From: Lepidurus packardi
Taxonomy: Eukaryota > Arthropoda > Branchiopoda > Notostraca > Triopsidae
Direction: 5' to 3'
Length of the DNA: 64,000 nucleotides
Assembly: GCA_023053545.1 (NCBI GenBank)
Contig: JAKZAN010000006.1
Location: 811,001-875,000, forward strand
In this document: one piece after another, positions 36,101 through 48,484 of the stretch
Layout: each line of letters begins with the position of its first letter
How positions within the stretch are numbered: position 1 is the stretch's first letter
The notes under the pieces: model-generated
Seen by the model: only the letters and a program-made list of their open reading frames with translations
What the model was told of the DNA's origin: nothing
The model's database searches: none
Position numbers and translations under genes: made by a program

Positions 36101-39100
36101 AGATGTGTAACAGAAGCTTGCGTTCGCTTGTCAACAGTAAACACGTATAGATACCCTCGAGCAGGCCAGTTAGAAGATTCTTGGGATCTTCACAACCGCA
36201 CCCAGGAACGGCATCAATTGATTAAGTTGGAAAGAAGCCGAATGGAAATTTGACCGTTATCAAAAATACACAATTGCTTTTGGTAGTATCTTGCATGGAC
36301 CCCTACTTGGCTGTTTAATGAACCACATTGGGTGGCCCAGGTGCCTATCGGAGTCCATTTGCATAATCTACACCCACCATCTTAACAGACGTGTGTGGTT
36401 TGTATATACTGCATACAATATTTTGCCGATGCTTTGTACGTATGAGGTGTAGTTAGTGGTTTGAGACATCCAGACATGAACGGAAAATGGCTCCCAGTGT
36501 TCCATAGTTTAGGAAGGCCTTATGAAGTCTAATAACGTCGTAATTTGTCCTACACCTGTCCCTTGCCCTCGAGCTTTTTCATGGGTTATGATAAGGAAAA
36601 GGATTGGGCGCAGGAATGCTTCTTTAACTGCCTCGGAAGTTACTGTTGTGGTGCATAAGTCTCTTTTTGACGGTTAACGTCTCCCTTGACGTCTTCTTAT
36701 CACGTAGGCAAGATTACGTCGTGACACTCGCTTGAGGAACAAGCTGCAATTTATTTTCCCGGCTGAAAGCCCAGACTTTTTTTTTTGGCCGTGTACTCAG
36801 GGTTACCAGTGTTTATCAGACGAAATCTGCAGCAATTCCCACTTGCCGGAGCTTATATTGATCGGAAAAGGGTCTCCATAGTAACGGGCAGCTCCCTTTT
36901 TTACTTCTTGGTACCATCAATAGACTAATTTTTCTGTCGTTGCGTCGCAACTTTCGTGGCAGTCCACCTCTGAACGCCCCAAAAAAGAAAGGAAATAACC
37001 AACTTCTCCCTCTCTTAGCCAGCGTAAATAATATCCAAGGACGGAAACCACTTACCCCACTTACGTTTGACACGTAAACGAAGCTAGCGTTGATGGATGT
37101 TAAGACTTGAGAACGCTCCTTCCCCAAGTGTGCAAGGGAAAATTGTCGACGGTGAAGAGCGAACGAAATGTACCAGACTTTCCGGGTTTGGGCTTCGGAG
37201 TTTAATTGCTTCATTCTATGAAATGCGTGGACTCCAAGTTGCCTTATTAAGCGTGTGTGAGACGGCAGTCAAGTTTTGTAAGGGCGAAAGGTTTCATGTT
37301 AAAGCCGAACCTTACTGCAAAAGGAAACTTGAGGCTGTATAGTAACACTTGGAAGAAAGGTGAGATGTATAAGACAAGTCGAAGTACGAAGGGTCGGAAT
37401 AACTTCCAAGTTTAGTTTAGAAAAACTTGAGGGTCTGTTATGCTAGTCAGAAAGGGGAGAAACATCCCAAGGTTCTCCTCACTATGCTAATGACGTACTT
37501 GGTTCCATCACGGATCCCGCATCGTTTCGCCTTGGAGATGTAAAAGAGGCAAGCAAAGAAAAGGAAAAATTGAATGGGAGACCAGGGATGCACTAGGAAC
37601 GAAAAAGTTGTAGAGATAACTCGATGATTGCACGGGGTCTATCGGTGTTTTGAATGCCAAGGGCTGCAGGATCCAGAATGTACTGTACGAACAAACGTCC
37701 TTATACTTTGAGCAGCCAGAACGTTGAACGTCGTGGCCAAATGAAGCTTTTCTAGAAATGTTAATCGTTCAGGAAAAACTTAAGGGCTTTCTTGTAGCCA
37801 AAAAAAGGGCCGAAGTAAAAAAAAAGAAAAAAAGGATAAGAAAGAAGGAGTTGTCCGTGTTGGTCGTTATCGTGTTATGCGTTGCTGCCATTCATGGCAC
37901 GACGCAAGAAATATTTTGGGATCTGGTCTGGTTGAGATGCGCACGCGAAGAAGGCAAATGGTTGCCCGAAAGAGCGGTCAAACGCTAAGGGGTAAAGCCG
38001 CATTGTAATAGAAGAAGACGTGGAAAAAAAGAAGGGTGCCAGCAACTTTAATTATGACATTATGTCGACGAAGGTCAAACGTGGCAAACTAACACTTGAG
38101 GAATACGACCATTTTTGATGAAGATCTTCTGCAAATCACAGGCGGCGACAGCGGGAAGTCGAAGTTTCAAGGCTACTGCTTTTAAAAAACGTTATTTATG
38201 GTTTGGAAACATCGATTACTGACAAGATCTGTGCAGGGCAAATAAGGGGAACAAGGTAATTTTTCATGGGGTTGAAGCCTTCGAGCTGTTTAGAGAGGCT
38301 GGAGGGGGAGAAGAACCAAAATTAGACTCGTTAAGAGGCCAACGAGATGCAGCCGAAGGAGCGACGGAGATAATTGGACTGTTTTAGTTCAGGCGGACTG
38401 GCAACTGGCACTGCTTTATCTTATCTTTCTCCCTGTGTATATTTAAGTTGCGGTTAGGAAGTTTAACCTCTCCCGTTTCAGTCCTAGGTCGCGAGGGTCA
38501 CCCGGTGCACGTGTGTGTCTATCTTGGCGATAAGTACGATGGGCCTGTGTTTAGGTTATATTACTGGTACACACTTTACAAGCGAAGCTCGTTTTTTGCC
38601 CTTAAGCCATGCCAGTTTGACCCATATTGACCCCTGTAATTTGCATGTCTATTGCTATAGAGCAGTCAAGCCTAAAAAGAAAAAAAATGACGCCGTTCTG
38701 TCATAAACCACTGACGGTATCGTACGTTTTTCATACCAGTTTCAGACCTGTTTGCCCATAGCGCACAAAATTACCTTACAAAGAGAGATATATTAGAGAG
38801 GCTAGTTTATTTCTTTCCTCTTTTTAGCTGTATGCGGCCCAGGCTTATTGTTGTGACGGGTTATGGCATCTTAGATTCTAAATGAAAAAAATAACATAGA
38901 ATTTCCTTTACAATGTTAAGAAATATGTGCGTACCGTTTGGGTATAGATAGACGCGGGTTTATCGCATGTTATACAATGTTTTGGTCTTTTGGATACGTT
39001 ATGTAGTTGTTATGCAGTGCTTTATGTCCTGTGCGAACGTTAAGCTTTTGGTGCGAAGCCGGCTTAAGATGGGCAGGTACGATAGCGTTAACCGCCGGAA

Positions 39101-40757
39101 CAGGCGACCATTCAATGAAGATTTTCCTTTAAAGAAACGTGGGTCTAATTTCTCTGCAATTTCAAAACTTGTTCACCTGTTGCTCTCGCTGGTTGTATAT
39201 AGTTCGGCCAGGTAACAGTGAAGCAGCCCCCTTATCAGCCTGGAGGCGTTCCTTTTTAGACAGCTTTGTATGGCTTCATTTTGTACTCTTGGTTCTGACC
39301 AAACGAGAAGGTTTGCTGCGGCCGTGACTTGGCTGGCTAGGAAAAACAGGAATAGGGAGGTCGTGAAGAGATGTAGGAAATCACATAGGAAATAATAGAA
39401 GCTATACGTTTGTTAGAAGATTGTGCCCGTTAGCAGTGGACAATGCAGGAGAAGCACGCCTGGAAACTTTCCGGGAACCTTAATTAGATAATCAAGCCTT
39501 CAAGTTTCAAATCTCCTTAACGTGTGGGTTAAGGGGCATGCGCTTCGGAATATAGCTTTCTACTTTGGTGTCCCGTTTTCCAGCTTATTTTGTTTACCGT
39601 TTCTTTACATACAAAGTGTAAAGTGCTGCATTTACCACGTTCGAGAGTAGATGTACTCGAAACGATGTATAGATGATTATGGTCGAGTGCGTTATATAAG
39701 CGTGTTGCATGGCACGCCCATTTGCATGCTTATATTCGCTGGAAGAGATCCAGGAGGATTCTCTTCTTACTGTTTTATACCACGAAAAATCGTGTCGAAA
39801 AACAAACAGAATTCGTGCTTCTCCTGCTAAACCAAAGCGTAAACCATGGAAGCTAAAAGTCACACAGAGGTGTCTGTGGTACATAACCTATACTTTTCTT
39901 TGTACATCACGTTCGGGGCCGCCTCGAGGTGGGAGAGGTAACAAAAGGGTTGTAAGCTTGCAGGCAAAAAGCACAGGTGCGCGCTCTGCGCACTTGACGG
40001 TGTGCATAGCGAGGTGATTTCGAGTCGTGGCAAACATACTTGAGCACGTTGCAGACGACATTATAATACTGGTACATGAAGAGAAGAGGCACGTTTGTAG
40101 CCCAAAGATTCTCTTTTCCCTATTCGTCGAGCTTCGTATTTTTCACCTTCGTTAATGGACACAATGGGTCCTATCGCGAAAAGTGATCTGCTTGGACTTC
40201 CTGTGGTAAACATTTTAGGACTTTTATCTTCGTTCTTTGCTTGGACATTGGAGTTTAACGAGGCAGCTAACTAAAATGCATCTTGTATTGGTTGCACTAA
40301 GGCCAAAACAAGGAACACGTGAATATGTCATCACCATTACAGAGGGACATGTACGACATCGAGGATGGAGGAATAGGAATCCAGACTACAGAACATGCGG
40401 TCCAGAATCGAGACACAAAAGAGTAACAGCTGCGAATGTATAGTATTTTTTTGTAGTCAAATTATCTACAATAGTAAATTGATTGCTTGAAGCTCGAATT
40501 TTCTTTTAAAAATCATGAAGTGTTGAAAACTAGCGCCAAGTTCTCTGTAAAATGACTAACATAGCACACGGAAGCACACAGAAAGGCTGTTGCAGCAGAA
40601 ATTGATGATGTATACAGTAGCGAGCGCGAGAGAGAAAGAGAGGAATTGATCTACGCGTAAACAGTTGGCATAGACTATGCTACCATCAAACGAGGAACAG
40701 CATTGACCACTTTTGCTCTCCATGTGGAAATTTTTTAAATTTTAACCCGCAGAATAT

Positions 40758-40778
40758 TTACACGCAGCCATATTCATA
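40758..40778 (-). other. C-terminal PDZ ligand of Girdin/Daple (YGCV)
   Basis: The last seven codons read WYEYGCV, followed by TAA. Human Daple (CCDC88C) ends in GCV, which binds the Dishevelled PDZ domain, while human Girdin (CCDC88A) lacks it. The single gene here keeps the Daple-type end. Confidence 0.85.
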
Positions 40779-43700
40779 CCAAATAGAATTCGCATTGGCC
40801 CCTTCTCCTTCTTTAGGCTTCCCATCGGCCGGTACACCGTTAGGTGGGGAAAGGGACGTCGTTGAGGCAGTATTTAGCCTGGGGGGTAACTGGGGTCGAA
40901 CGGAGGCGTGACTAGAAGAAGGGGCCATGTCGTTATCCATAATAGGTGGGGGCGGGGGCAAAGGTCGATTCCGAGCTGGCAAAGGGGGCAAACTAAAAAT
41001 AAAACAAATACAATAAATAAAAAATATTGGTATAATTCGGGATTCGACCGTTATTTAATTTCCGAACAATGCAACCTACTTGTTACGGTCTTCAAGGGGC
41101 GGCCCTCGACCTCGTAGGGTATCGTCTAAGGTGAGAGTACGAGGCAAAGGCCGAGGTGTGGATGCCGAAGAATTCGATGCAGGTAACCTCATAGAAGCGC
41201 GTCTTTCCAAGCCTAGAGTAGAGGAACCTCCAAAGGGAGACGTAATGCTTACGTTAATATTGGTGGTTTTCACCAAGTGCTGATGTTGTGGGGTAGTAGG
41301 GGGCGTGTTGATCCCGTTGTACGAGTTTTCGTTTATAGAACGGCTCGGCGTTCCTATAGTAGGCGGGCTGGAAGAATTCGTTGGTTTGTGGACGGGTGTC
41401 GAAGTGGCAGTGGCGCCATTAATCAATAAGGGAGGGGATTGCTGTTGCGTAGGGCGCGGGGTACTTGGGGTACTATTTAACGAAGCGACATTCTTGGGCG
41501 AGGTTCGAAGGGAATCGATTTTGTTAGTTCCAGCTAATCCGTTGGGGAAAGTTGGATCCGAGTTATTGCTAGATGGGCTGTTTGAAGCTGAGACCGGACG
41601 GAAATGAGGTATTTCCATACGTCGAAGGGGAGGGGGTCCTAACGGTGGGGGTGGACCGATGTTTTTCCCGTTCGCTAACGGAGGAATGGTAATAGAAGTA
41701 GTAACCGTACTAGGTAAAGGCAGCGAATCCTGCTTCCCGTTAACTAGTTCAGTTTCCTTGTCGTGGACATACAGAGGTTGACGAGATCCAGCAGTTCCTA
41801 AACTGAACACGCTTTTCGACAAGGGCAAACTCGTTCCATCTGAAACAGTGACAACAGTTAGAAGTTGCCTCATTCAAACAGCGAAAAGAAACTTGGAAAC
41901 GTGATTCATACTTGAACTTGTCGTGCGCTGGTACGACGAGCCTTTAATGGAAGATATCGAGTTGGAATCTGAATGGCTTTCATTAGACTCGTTCTGCAAA
42001 AGGGCCAACGCTTCAGTCGGCACCGAATCCCTTGGAAACATACACAATTAATTAATGCAAATTCACTGGATTGATATAAAGGCTTACCTGAATGTCGATT
42101 CAAGCTTTTCCAGTGCACCAGGAGGTAGAGATTGTCGAAAGTGGGCAGTGTTTAACAAATTAGATCTTCTGGAGTCGATCTTCAATTCACCTAATAAGCC
42201 AGAAGTCTCGCTTAAGCTCAAATCTACGATTTAAAAGCTTCATTACATCAACTTTCATGGGATTTTTTTTTTTTTACTATTTACCTTGCGGAGAATTCTG
42301 TCTTTCGCTTCCCGAGTCAAGAGACTCAGTGCCGCCTGAACCCAAGGAAGAACTGTCGTTCGTATCCAAACATTCCGTCCCATCAAGACGCGACCGTGAA
42401 CGAGAGCGACCCTATTTAAGGGAAAAAAATAGACCGTCAAAGAACCCACGTGGGAACTAGATTTCTCCTTACCCGAGGCACTTTGCTAATAAGATCCGAA
42501 CTGGCTTTTCGCATCTTTCGCACCAGATTGGACCCGAAACTTCGACGACTAGAATTGGAAAACATTTACGCTAGTAAAAAAGGGAGGAAATCTAATAGCG
42601 AGGAAAGGCGAGGAAAGACGACAACACACACGAGGTGAAAACAACAAATAGAAACAGACTTACGGGCGAGTTGCATATCCAAAAATGTTGTCGCTTTTTC
42701 GTAAGAATAAGTAGGAAAAGAGCATACAAGAGCATATTACGCAGCTATAGCAAGTGTCGAGAACAATGAAAATACGCTTGAGGGAATCTACCTTTTGGGG
42801 GTGTTGTTTTCCATACGTCGGTACTGCTCCATGATCTTCTCTTCTAGTTTCTCTTTCTGACGCTTGAGGTTGTTGACTTTATCTCTATAAACGAAAAGTC
42901 ATTATTTCTGCTCTATGTTTGTTGGTACAAAGGAATGATGAAAACTTACGCCAGGTTCTTTTCTTCTACATGGAAATGGTCTTTCTCTTCTAATGTTTGA
43001 GTAAGGAGATCATGGTACTGTGCCAGCAACAGCGAGACTTGAGTCATAAGTGTTCGTCTGTCTTCTTCCAGTGCATTATTCATTTGCGACAGCATCTTAG
43101 AGTGTTCCAGTTAAGCTAGCTTAATTGGTGATCGAAGAGAGTCTTGGCTTACCTCGCATTTATTGTTCGCTTTAGAGAGATCGATATCAAGGATGTTTAT
43201 CTGGTCCCGGCATTCCGCCAGCTCGCCTTGCATTTCAGTTTGTTTCAGCTTTAAAGTGTTGTTGTCCGTTTTCAAAGCTTTGTAGTCAGTTTGCAAATTC
43301 TTGTATTCCGCCTTCAACTTCTCATTGGCAACGAACAAGCTTCGAAAGTCATCCTAAGAAGATTGAAAGTGCCGTAATGCGTCAGATGTCAAATTCGCTG
43401 GGAAATTTACCTTGAGACGCGAGTGTTCAGCACGTAAATTAGACAAGGAGCGCGAGTCAGCTTGCAAAGCTTCTTTCTCGATTTCGAAAGCCGCTTTAAT
43501 GCGTAAAACGTCCTCCTGACTAGTCTCCACAGTGTGTAGACGTTCCTTGAGAAGCGACAGACAGATGACGTTAAGTCCCAGTCATTAAATTCTTTAAGGG
43601 TTTACTTGTAGAGCTTTGTATTCAGCCTTAACTTCCTTCTGGTTGACTTTGAGGGCTTCGCGTTCTTTCGAGAGAGCATCATATTCAGACGACAGCTGTT

Positions 43701-46700
43701 CATGGAGTTTTTGCAATTGTTCTTGATCCTTGGACAGTTGGTCGTGCCTTGCTTGCAAGTCTTCGTGGAGGGTTAAAGCCTGTATAAGTCGAGCTCATGA
43801 TTAGTTTTAATTTACAAAAAAATGAACTAGGCAAAAATGGTGCCATTCATGCAGAATTTGTGTGCACAACCAAAGGTTATCAGGGGACCAAATTCCTTTC
43901 CATATAGGCAACCCATGCCTTCCTTTGCGCAGCCTTGCACTCTAAAGCCGTTTTGCATGCAAAAACATGATGCCCGGACTGGCATAAAATCAAGAAACTC
44001 TAACTGTATGCGAAGGCTGGAAGCGCAGGAGGAAGTCACGAACGCCCATGGCTACTTCTTGCCAGTTTGCGCTCACTTTCTCCTTCTCAGCTTCCAACTG
44101 AGTTTGGGTCGCTTGCAGCGTTTCTAATTGCGTCTGCAAGGAACCACAACGACTTTCCAAGGCAGTATTTTCTACTTGCAACGCGGCAGTTCTTTGTTGC
44201 CATTGCAAAGTAACGGTTTGCGATGACACTGTTGTTTGTGTCGCAGCTGCTTGGGCTGCATTCAGTTGCTGCTTGAAGTTTTCTTTTTCGCTAACCAAGG
44301 CAGCGTTCTACGAAAAAAAAGTACAAATTAGCAACGAAACAATTTGGAACAATACGTGTTTTACTTGGCGTTCGATTTCGTTGAGCAGATCTTTCAACAC
44401 TGTTAGCTCACGCCGAGTATTCACATGCTCTTTCTCCCGCTCCACTATACTATGGTTATTCTCGCTGGATGTTTCTAACAATCTTTGCTGCAGTGCTTCC
44501 TTTTCTCGTTGGACAGCTCGCAGGCTATCGCGTAGTTCGGCGTTACGGGTAGTGGATTCTTCAAGGCGACTTTCCAATGCCAGGATACGTTCTTCCTTCA
44601 CTTCTAGGCTTCTCTTCAGGGTCCCTTCCAACATAGATTCCAGCGCTAGATAACGATCTTCCGTCGGAGTACTGACAATGAGTTCCCGGTTTAGGCCCAG
44701 TCGCTGCAAGTCTGCGCTCAATTTCTCCAGCTCGTTGTTCAGCTGTTGTGTTTTAATCTTCTCGGAAACCAGCTCCTCACGAAGGGCGCTCAAGGTACGC
44801 TTCTCGACGGCACTTTGCTGCAAGAGTTCACGGTTCTCTTTCTCTAATTCATGCAAACGCGAGTTCTGCATTTGGAGTAGCTCGACTTCTTTTTGCAAGC
44901 GTTTGTTATCTCGCTCGAAAGTGGAGGCGCGAGAAGTCACTTCATCGATGGTAACATCTTTGACCTCGGCCGCTTGCTTGAGACGCGAGACTTCCTTACT
45001 TAACGATTGGTTCTCGCGCTCCAAACGGTGATTATCTGCTTCCAACTCAGTGGTTTCCTTCTCTAACTCGTTTAAACGACGATTGGAAGCCTTAAGGGTC
45101 TCGAGAGTCTTATGCAATTTGCCGTTCTCAGTTTCTACGTCCCGACAAAGACGCTCGGATTCCTCTAAACGTCTCTGCACGCTTTCATAAGTACGCTGCA
45201 ATTTTTGGTGTTCTGAGGTCAGACTCATGCCTTGCAATTCGAGTTCTTCCATTCTGCCACGTTCCACCTAAAGAGATAATGGGTCACAAAAAACGCCTCC
45301 ACGTCACGAACCCAACTGAATTCTACCTTCAATGCCTCCATGCTGGAAGTTAACTGCTGGTTGTTGCGAACGAGCTCCTCTTTCTCTTGCTCAGCGTCCA
45401 GAACACGCTGACTGGTTTGCTTGAAAGATTCCAATGCTCGATGTAACCGTTGGTTTTCAGCAGCCAGTTTGGCATTGTCTGCCGTAGCTGAATCCATCTT
45501 GGCACACAACTGCTTCATGTTCTCAACTGTTTTGGTCAAATGTTTCCTCTCAGATTCCGCCACTGATAACTCAGTTTCCCACTTGGCATGCGTTTCACAG
45601 GCTTCTCGCAAGTTCGCCAAAGACTAGAATGTAACGAAAAAGAAACCCATGCATTCAACAGGTTTACCTCCTGACTTTATGACTAAGGCTTCGGCACGAT
45701 GACTAACGTACCTGTTGAAGCTCCTGCTTTTCACGCTCTACTGTGTGGTTATGATGCTCCACTTCGGCGAACCGCTCGGCGCTTTCCTTCAATCTTTGGT
45801 TAAACTTTGTCAGTTGTTGGTTCTCAGCCTGTAAGCGCGAGAGTTGTAATTGCAGTTGCTGCGAAGTGTTACGCAATTCCCGACTTTCCGTTTCAGCTTC
45901 CTGTAAGCGCTGATTCTGAGATTTAGTCTGACGTTCCCGTAAAGTTTCTACCGTTTCGCATAGCAGCTCCTTTTCCACCTTGAATCATATAGATTGCACA
46001 AGTGAAACATAAAAATAAAATAAAAATGATACAGATATATTATTAGGGCCATTTAGTTTGAGCACATCATTTACCTCGAGTTCAGCCTGCAAGCGCTCAC
46101 TGTTGGTTTTAATGACTTCCAACGTCTCTTGCCACTTGGCCGACTCTAAACGCGCATTATCTAAGGCTACCTCAAGCTCAAACGTGTGTTGTTTCTCTTT
46201 CTGTCCATTTTCCATCATTTGATTAATCTAGAAGGCACGATTTGCTTTATTATGACAAAAAGAACCCAAGCGAATCGGAGCCATCGAGCTTTTACTTTTA
46301 ATGAAAGACGCTTGTTTTCCTTCTCAAGTTCCAGAATCTTATCAGCATTCTCATGGAAAGACGACTCCTTCATGTTGCTTATAAGACCCATTAATCGTTG
46401 GTTTTCCAGCTCGAGTTTGCGCACACGAGACATGGCTTCATAGCCCAATTGATCCGACAAACTGTCTTTACCCAAATCTGCCAAGAAAACAGAAAAACAA
46501 AAATTCTTAGGTGCTACTTCTACGAACACTTTTTGGTCTCAAGTGTTACCTGAAGTTTGCGTCTTCAGAGAATCCAACTCTGCTACCAAGCTTGCTGATT
46601 CACTGAGACTGTTTTTGGCACACAAGTGTAAATGCGCATTGTCCTCAATGAGCTCTTGCAATCTTTCTCGGTCGGCATCTCGCTCCTTAACGGGAATTAT

Positions 46701-48484
46701 AAAGGGTCATTTAGAAAGTTGAGCCGTTTAAGTGAAATGGTCGCTTACCATTAGCAAATTATTAACCTGTGTTTTGTATTTTAAAATATCGGCTTCTAAA
46801 TCGAGAAGATGATCAGCTCGTTTGCGGGCGCTTTCCAGCTGCGACTCGAGCATGTCTTTGGTTTCCTCCAGCAAACGGTTATCTTCCCGGAGCTCCTCAA
46901 CACGGGATTTATAAAAATCGATGTCAGCTATACGATCCCGGTAGCGTTGTAACTCAGCTTCCAGTCGGTCTACTTTCTGGGCACGTTCGCGAACAATGTC
47001 CAATTCGTCGCGGTACGATTTGGCTGCCCGAGCGTCCTGAATCAATTCGAGGTTCTGCGGAAGAAGACAAACAAATTACGATTGGAATGGTTACATAAAC
47101 GACGTGGTACTTTTCACCTCTTGTCGCAATTTGGCCAGTGTCGCCTTGTTGGCCTCCAATTCTTCTTTGCATTCTGCAAGCGTCTCGGATTTCTCTTCCC
47201 TAGAGACAAAATGTATACAGTTGTGTTCTTGTCCTGTAAATCTTTTTTGCGTATATGTGGGTGACAAAGAAGACAAAAGTCGTACAAGTCCTGAGACACT
47301 TACAGTTCTTGTCGCAGTTTCCTTAATTTGGCTTTGAGGTCAGCTAATTCGACAGCTGCATGATGTTTGTCGTTGTTGTTGGTGACAAGCTTGGGGTGAT
47401 TTTTATCCAAGTCTTGCAACACCAGTTTGGTTACTTGCTGTAAAAACATGTAAAGTCAATAAGGCGCTAGCACTCAACAAATAATAGTAGCGTATAGTAC
47501 TTGTGCGTATTCATCCCGTTCACGTATGAGTCGCCGAACATGCTGCACTAAAAGTCGATACAAAGCTTCCTGCTGGTCGTCGGGGATTAAGGCCAACTCG
47601 CACCATTCTTTACTCCAAACAGTCTCGGGATTGTCAGACACCTAAAAGAGGAAATACGGCGTCATTTAAATTACTTATAGAATTCATGGTTCTCCTGATC
47701 GCTGAAATGTGCCATATTTATTTCAGTTTATCTTTATTACCTGCTGGATGCATTCTACTATAGCGTGCTGGGTTTCGACAGGCAGCTGCTTTATATCCGT
47801 GATGATGGCTTCTTTGCGAGGTCCTTGAACAGCGCAACCCAAGACGAGAAGTAATAATAATTTTAAATCCGCTAAAGCGAGCTCGTTGTTAATCTCTCGG
47901 CCAAGAATAACCGGGTCTGGAAGGCGAGTGACCACCAGCTGACCCAGCCCCTCCTACAAGAAGAAAACAAGAAAAAAGAACGTCGTTAAAAACGAACACG
48001 AACAGTTTGCTCGAAAATGAAAGTTATGAAGCATGTGAAGGATGAAGGTCATAAGTCAAAGGTGGGTGAGAATGGGTTGTGTAACGTCAGCTTCCCTTTC
48101 ATCTGACATAAAAATAAGGAAAGTGAAAGTCTCGAGATGTGGGTTTAGTCTGTGAGGCTTTTGTTATATAAGGTATGCCTTTTTTTATCACGCTTTCCAG
48201 AGTGTAGGGAGAGAACGTCCTCTCCTGCTAACATGCGTGATTAATGATGGGACCGACAGCATAGAAAACATGTATTTCAATGTAACTTAGCATAAAGTCG
48301 TTTGGAAGAGCGCATTTGTAGGACTAAGAATGAGAGTTGAGGACTGAACAGGTTTCGAAGACAATTAGATTGCATTTTATTTACCTCGTAAAAACTCCTG
48401 ACACATCGGATAAGGAATTCCAAGTTGCGGATGCGACCACTGACATCCTCAGGTGCGGATACGCTGCGCCGAGGGCGGGGATTG
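40758..48484 (-). CDS. Girdin: Girdin/Daple (CCDC88 family) scaffold, 5' end missing
   Basis: 24 exons (5' to 3'): 48484-48385, 47953-47741, 47641-47501, 47437-47304, 47199-47118, 47054-46749, 46685-46550, 46477-46296, 46227-46075, 45978-45712, 45623-45327, 45267-44365, 44307-44077, 43779-43606, 43545-43411, 43353-43153, 43095-42950, 42884-42792, 42548-42473, 42411-42285, 42223-42088, 42030-41912, 41839-41080, 40992-40758. All join in frame to 1781 residues; vertebrate Girdin has about 1870. The first exons give most of the HOOK domain (LPDPVILGRE, KLLLLLVLGCAVQ, RRLIRERDEYAQ). A coiled coil of over 1000 residues follows, including LVSEKIKTQQLNNELEKL and LKRQKEKLEEKIMEQYRR, stretches well conserved with human Girdin. 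The tail is Ser/Pro-rich and ends in WYEYGCV. The family links actin, trimeric G proteins and Dishevelled. The first ~60 residues of the HOOK domain were not found. Confidence 0.96.
41982..42011 (-). other. Candidate degenerate G-alpha-binding (GBA) motif
   Basis: The tail exon at 42030-41912 encodes ALALLQNESN at these positions, within PTEALALLQNESNESHSD. Vertebrate Girdin and Daple have TLQQFLEESN and a closely similar sequence in the equivalent tail region. L and ESN line up, but the key Phe is Leu here and one acidic position is Asn. Function is uncertain. Confidence 0.4.
42664..42693 (-). other. Candidate 30-nt in-frame cassette microexon of Girdin
   Basis: It lies in the 243-bp intron between exons 42884-42792 and 42548-42473. 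It is preceded by a pyrimidine-rich stretch and an AAAAAG acceptor, and followed by a consensus GTAAGT donor. At 30 nt it preserves frame: skipping gives TPKSRRSFG, inclusion gives TPKSDNIFGYATRPRRSFG. It is not required for an intact protein, hence a candidate only. Confidence 0.45.

Larger units (their letters stand above)
30350..40757. other. Region without a supportable gene upstream of gene B
   Basis: This should contain either a 5' intron of gene B or the spacer to Girdin. Gene A's equivalent intron is very long, so missing 5' exons of gene B may lie here or beyond. No open frame resembles a known family or has convincing splice partners. It holds the paired hairpins at 32943-32989, a 22-C tract at 33105-33126 and two ATGCAAATGAAG sites at about 32500 and 32547. 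Confidence 0.55.

Noticed and set aside
37758-37988. 76-codon frame with a lysine-rich stretch and hydrophobic segment
   Set aside because: Composition follows a local A-rich run; no family match or neighbouring exon.
44273-45031. Serine/arginine-rich + strand frames opposite the Girdin coiled coil
   Set aside because: Antisense shadows of Glu/Leu/Lys-rich coiled-coil codons.
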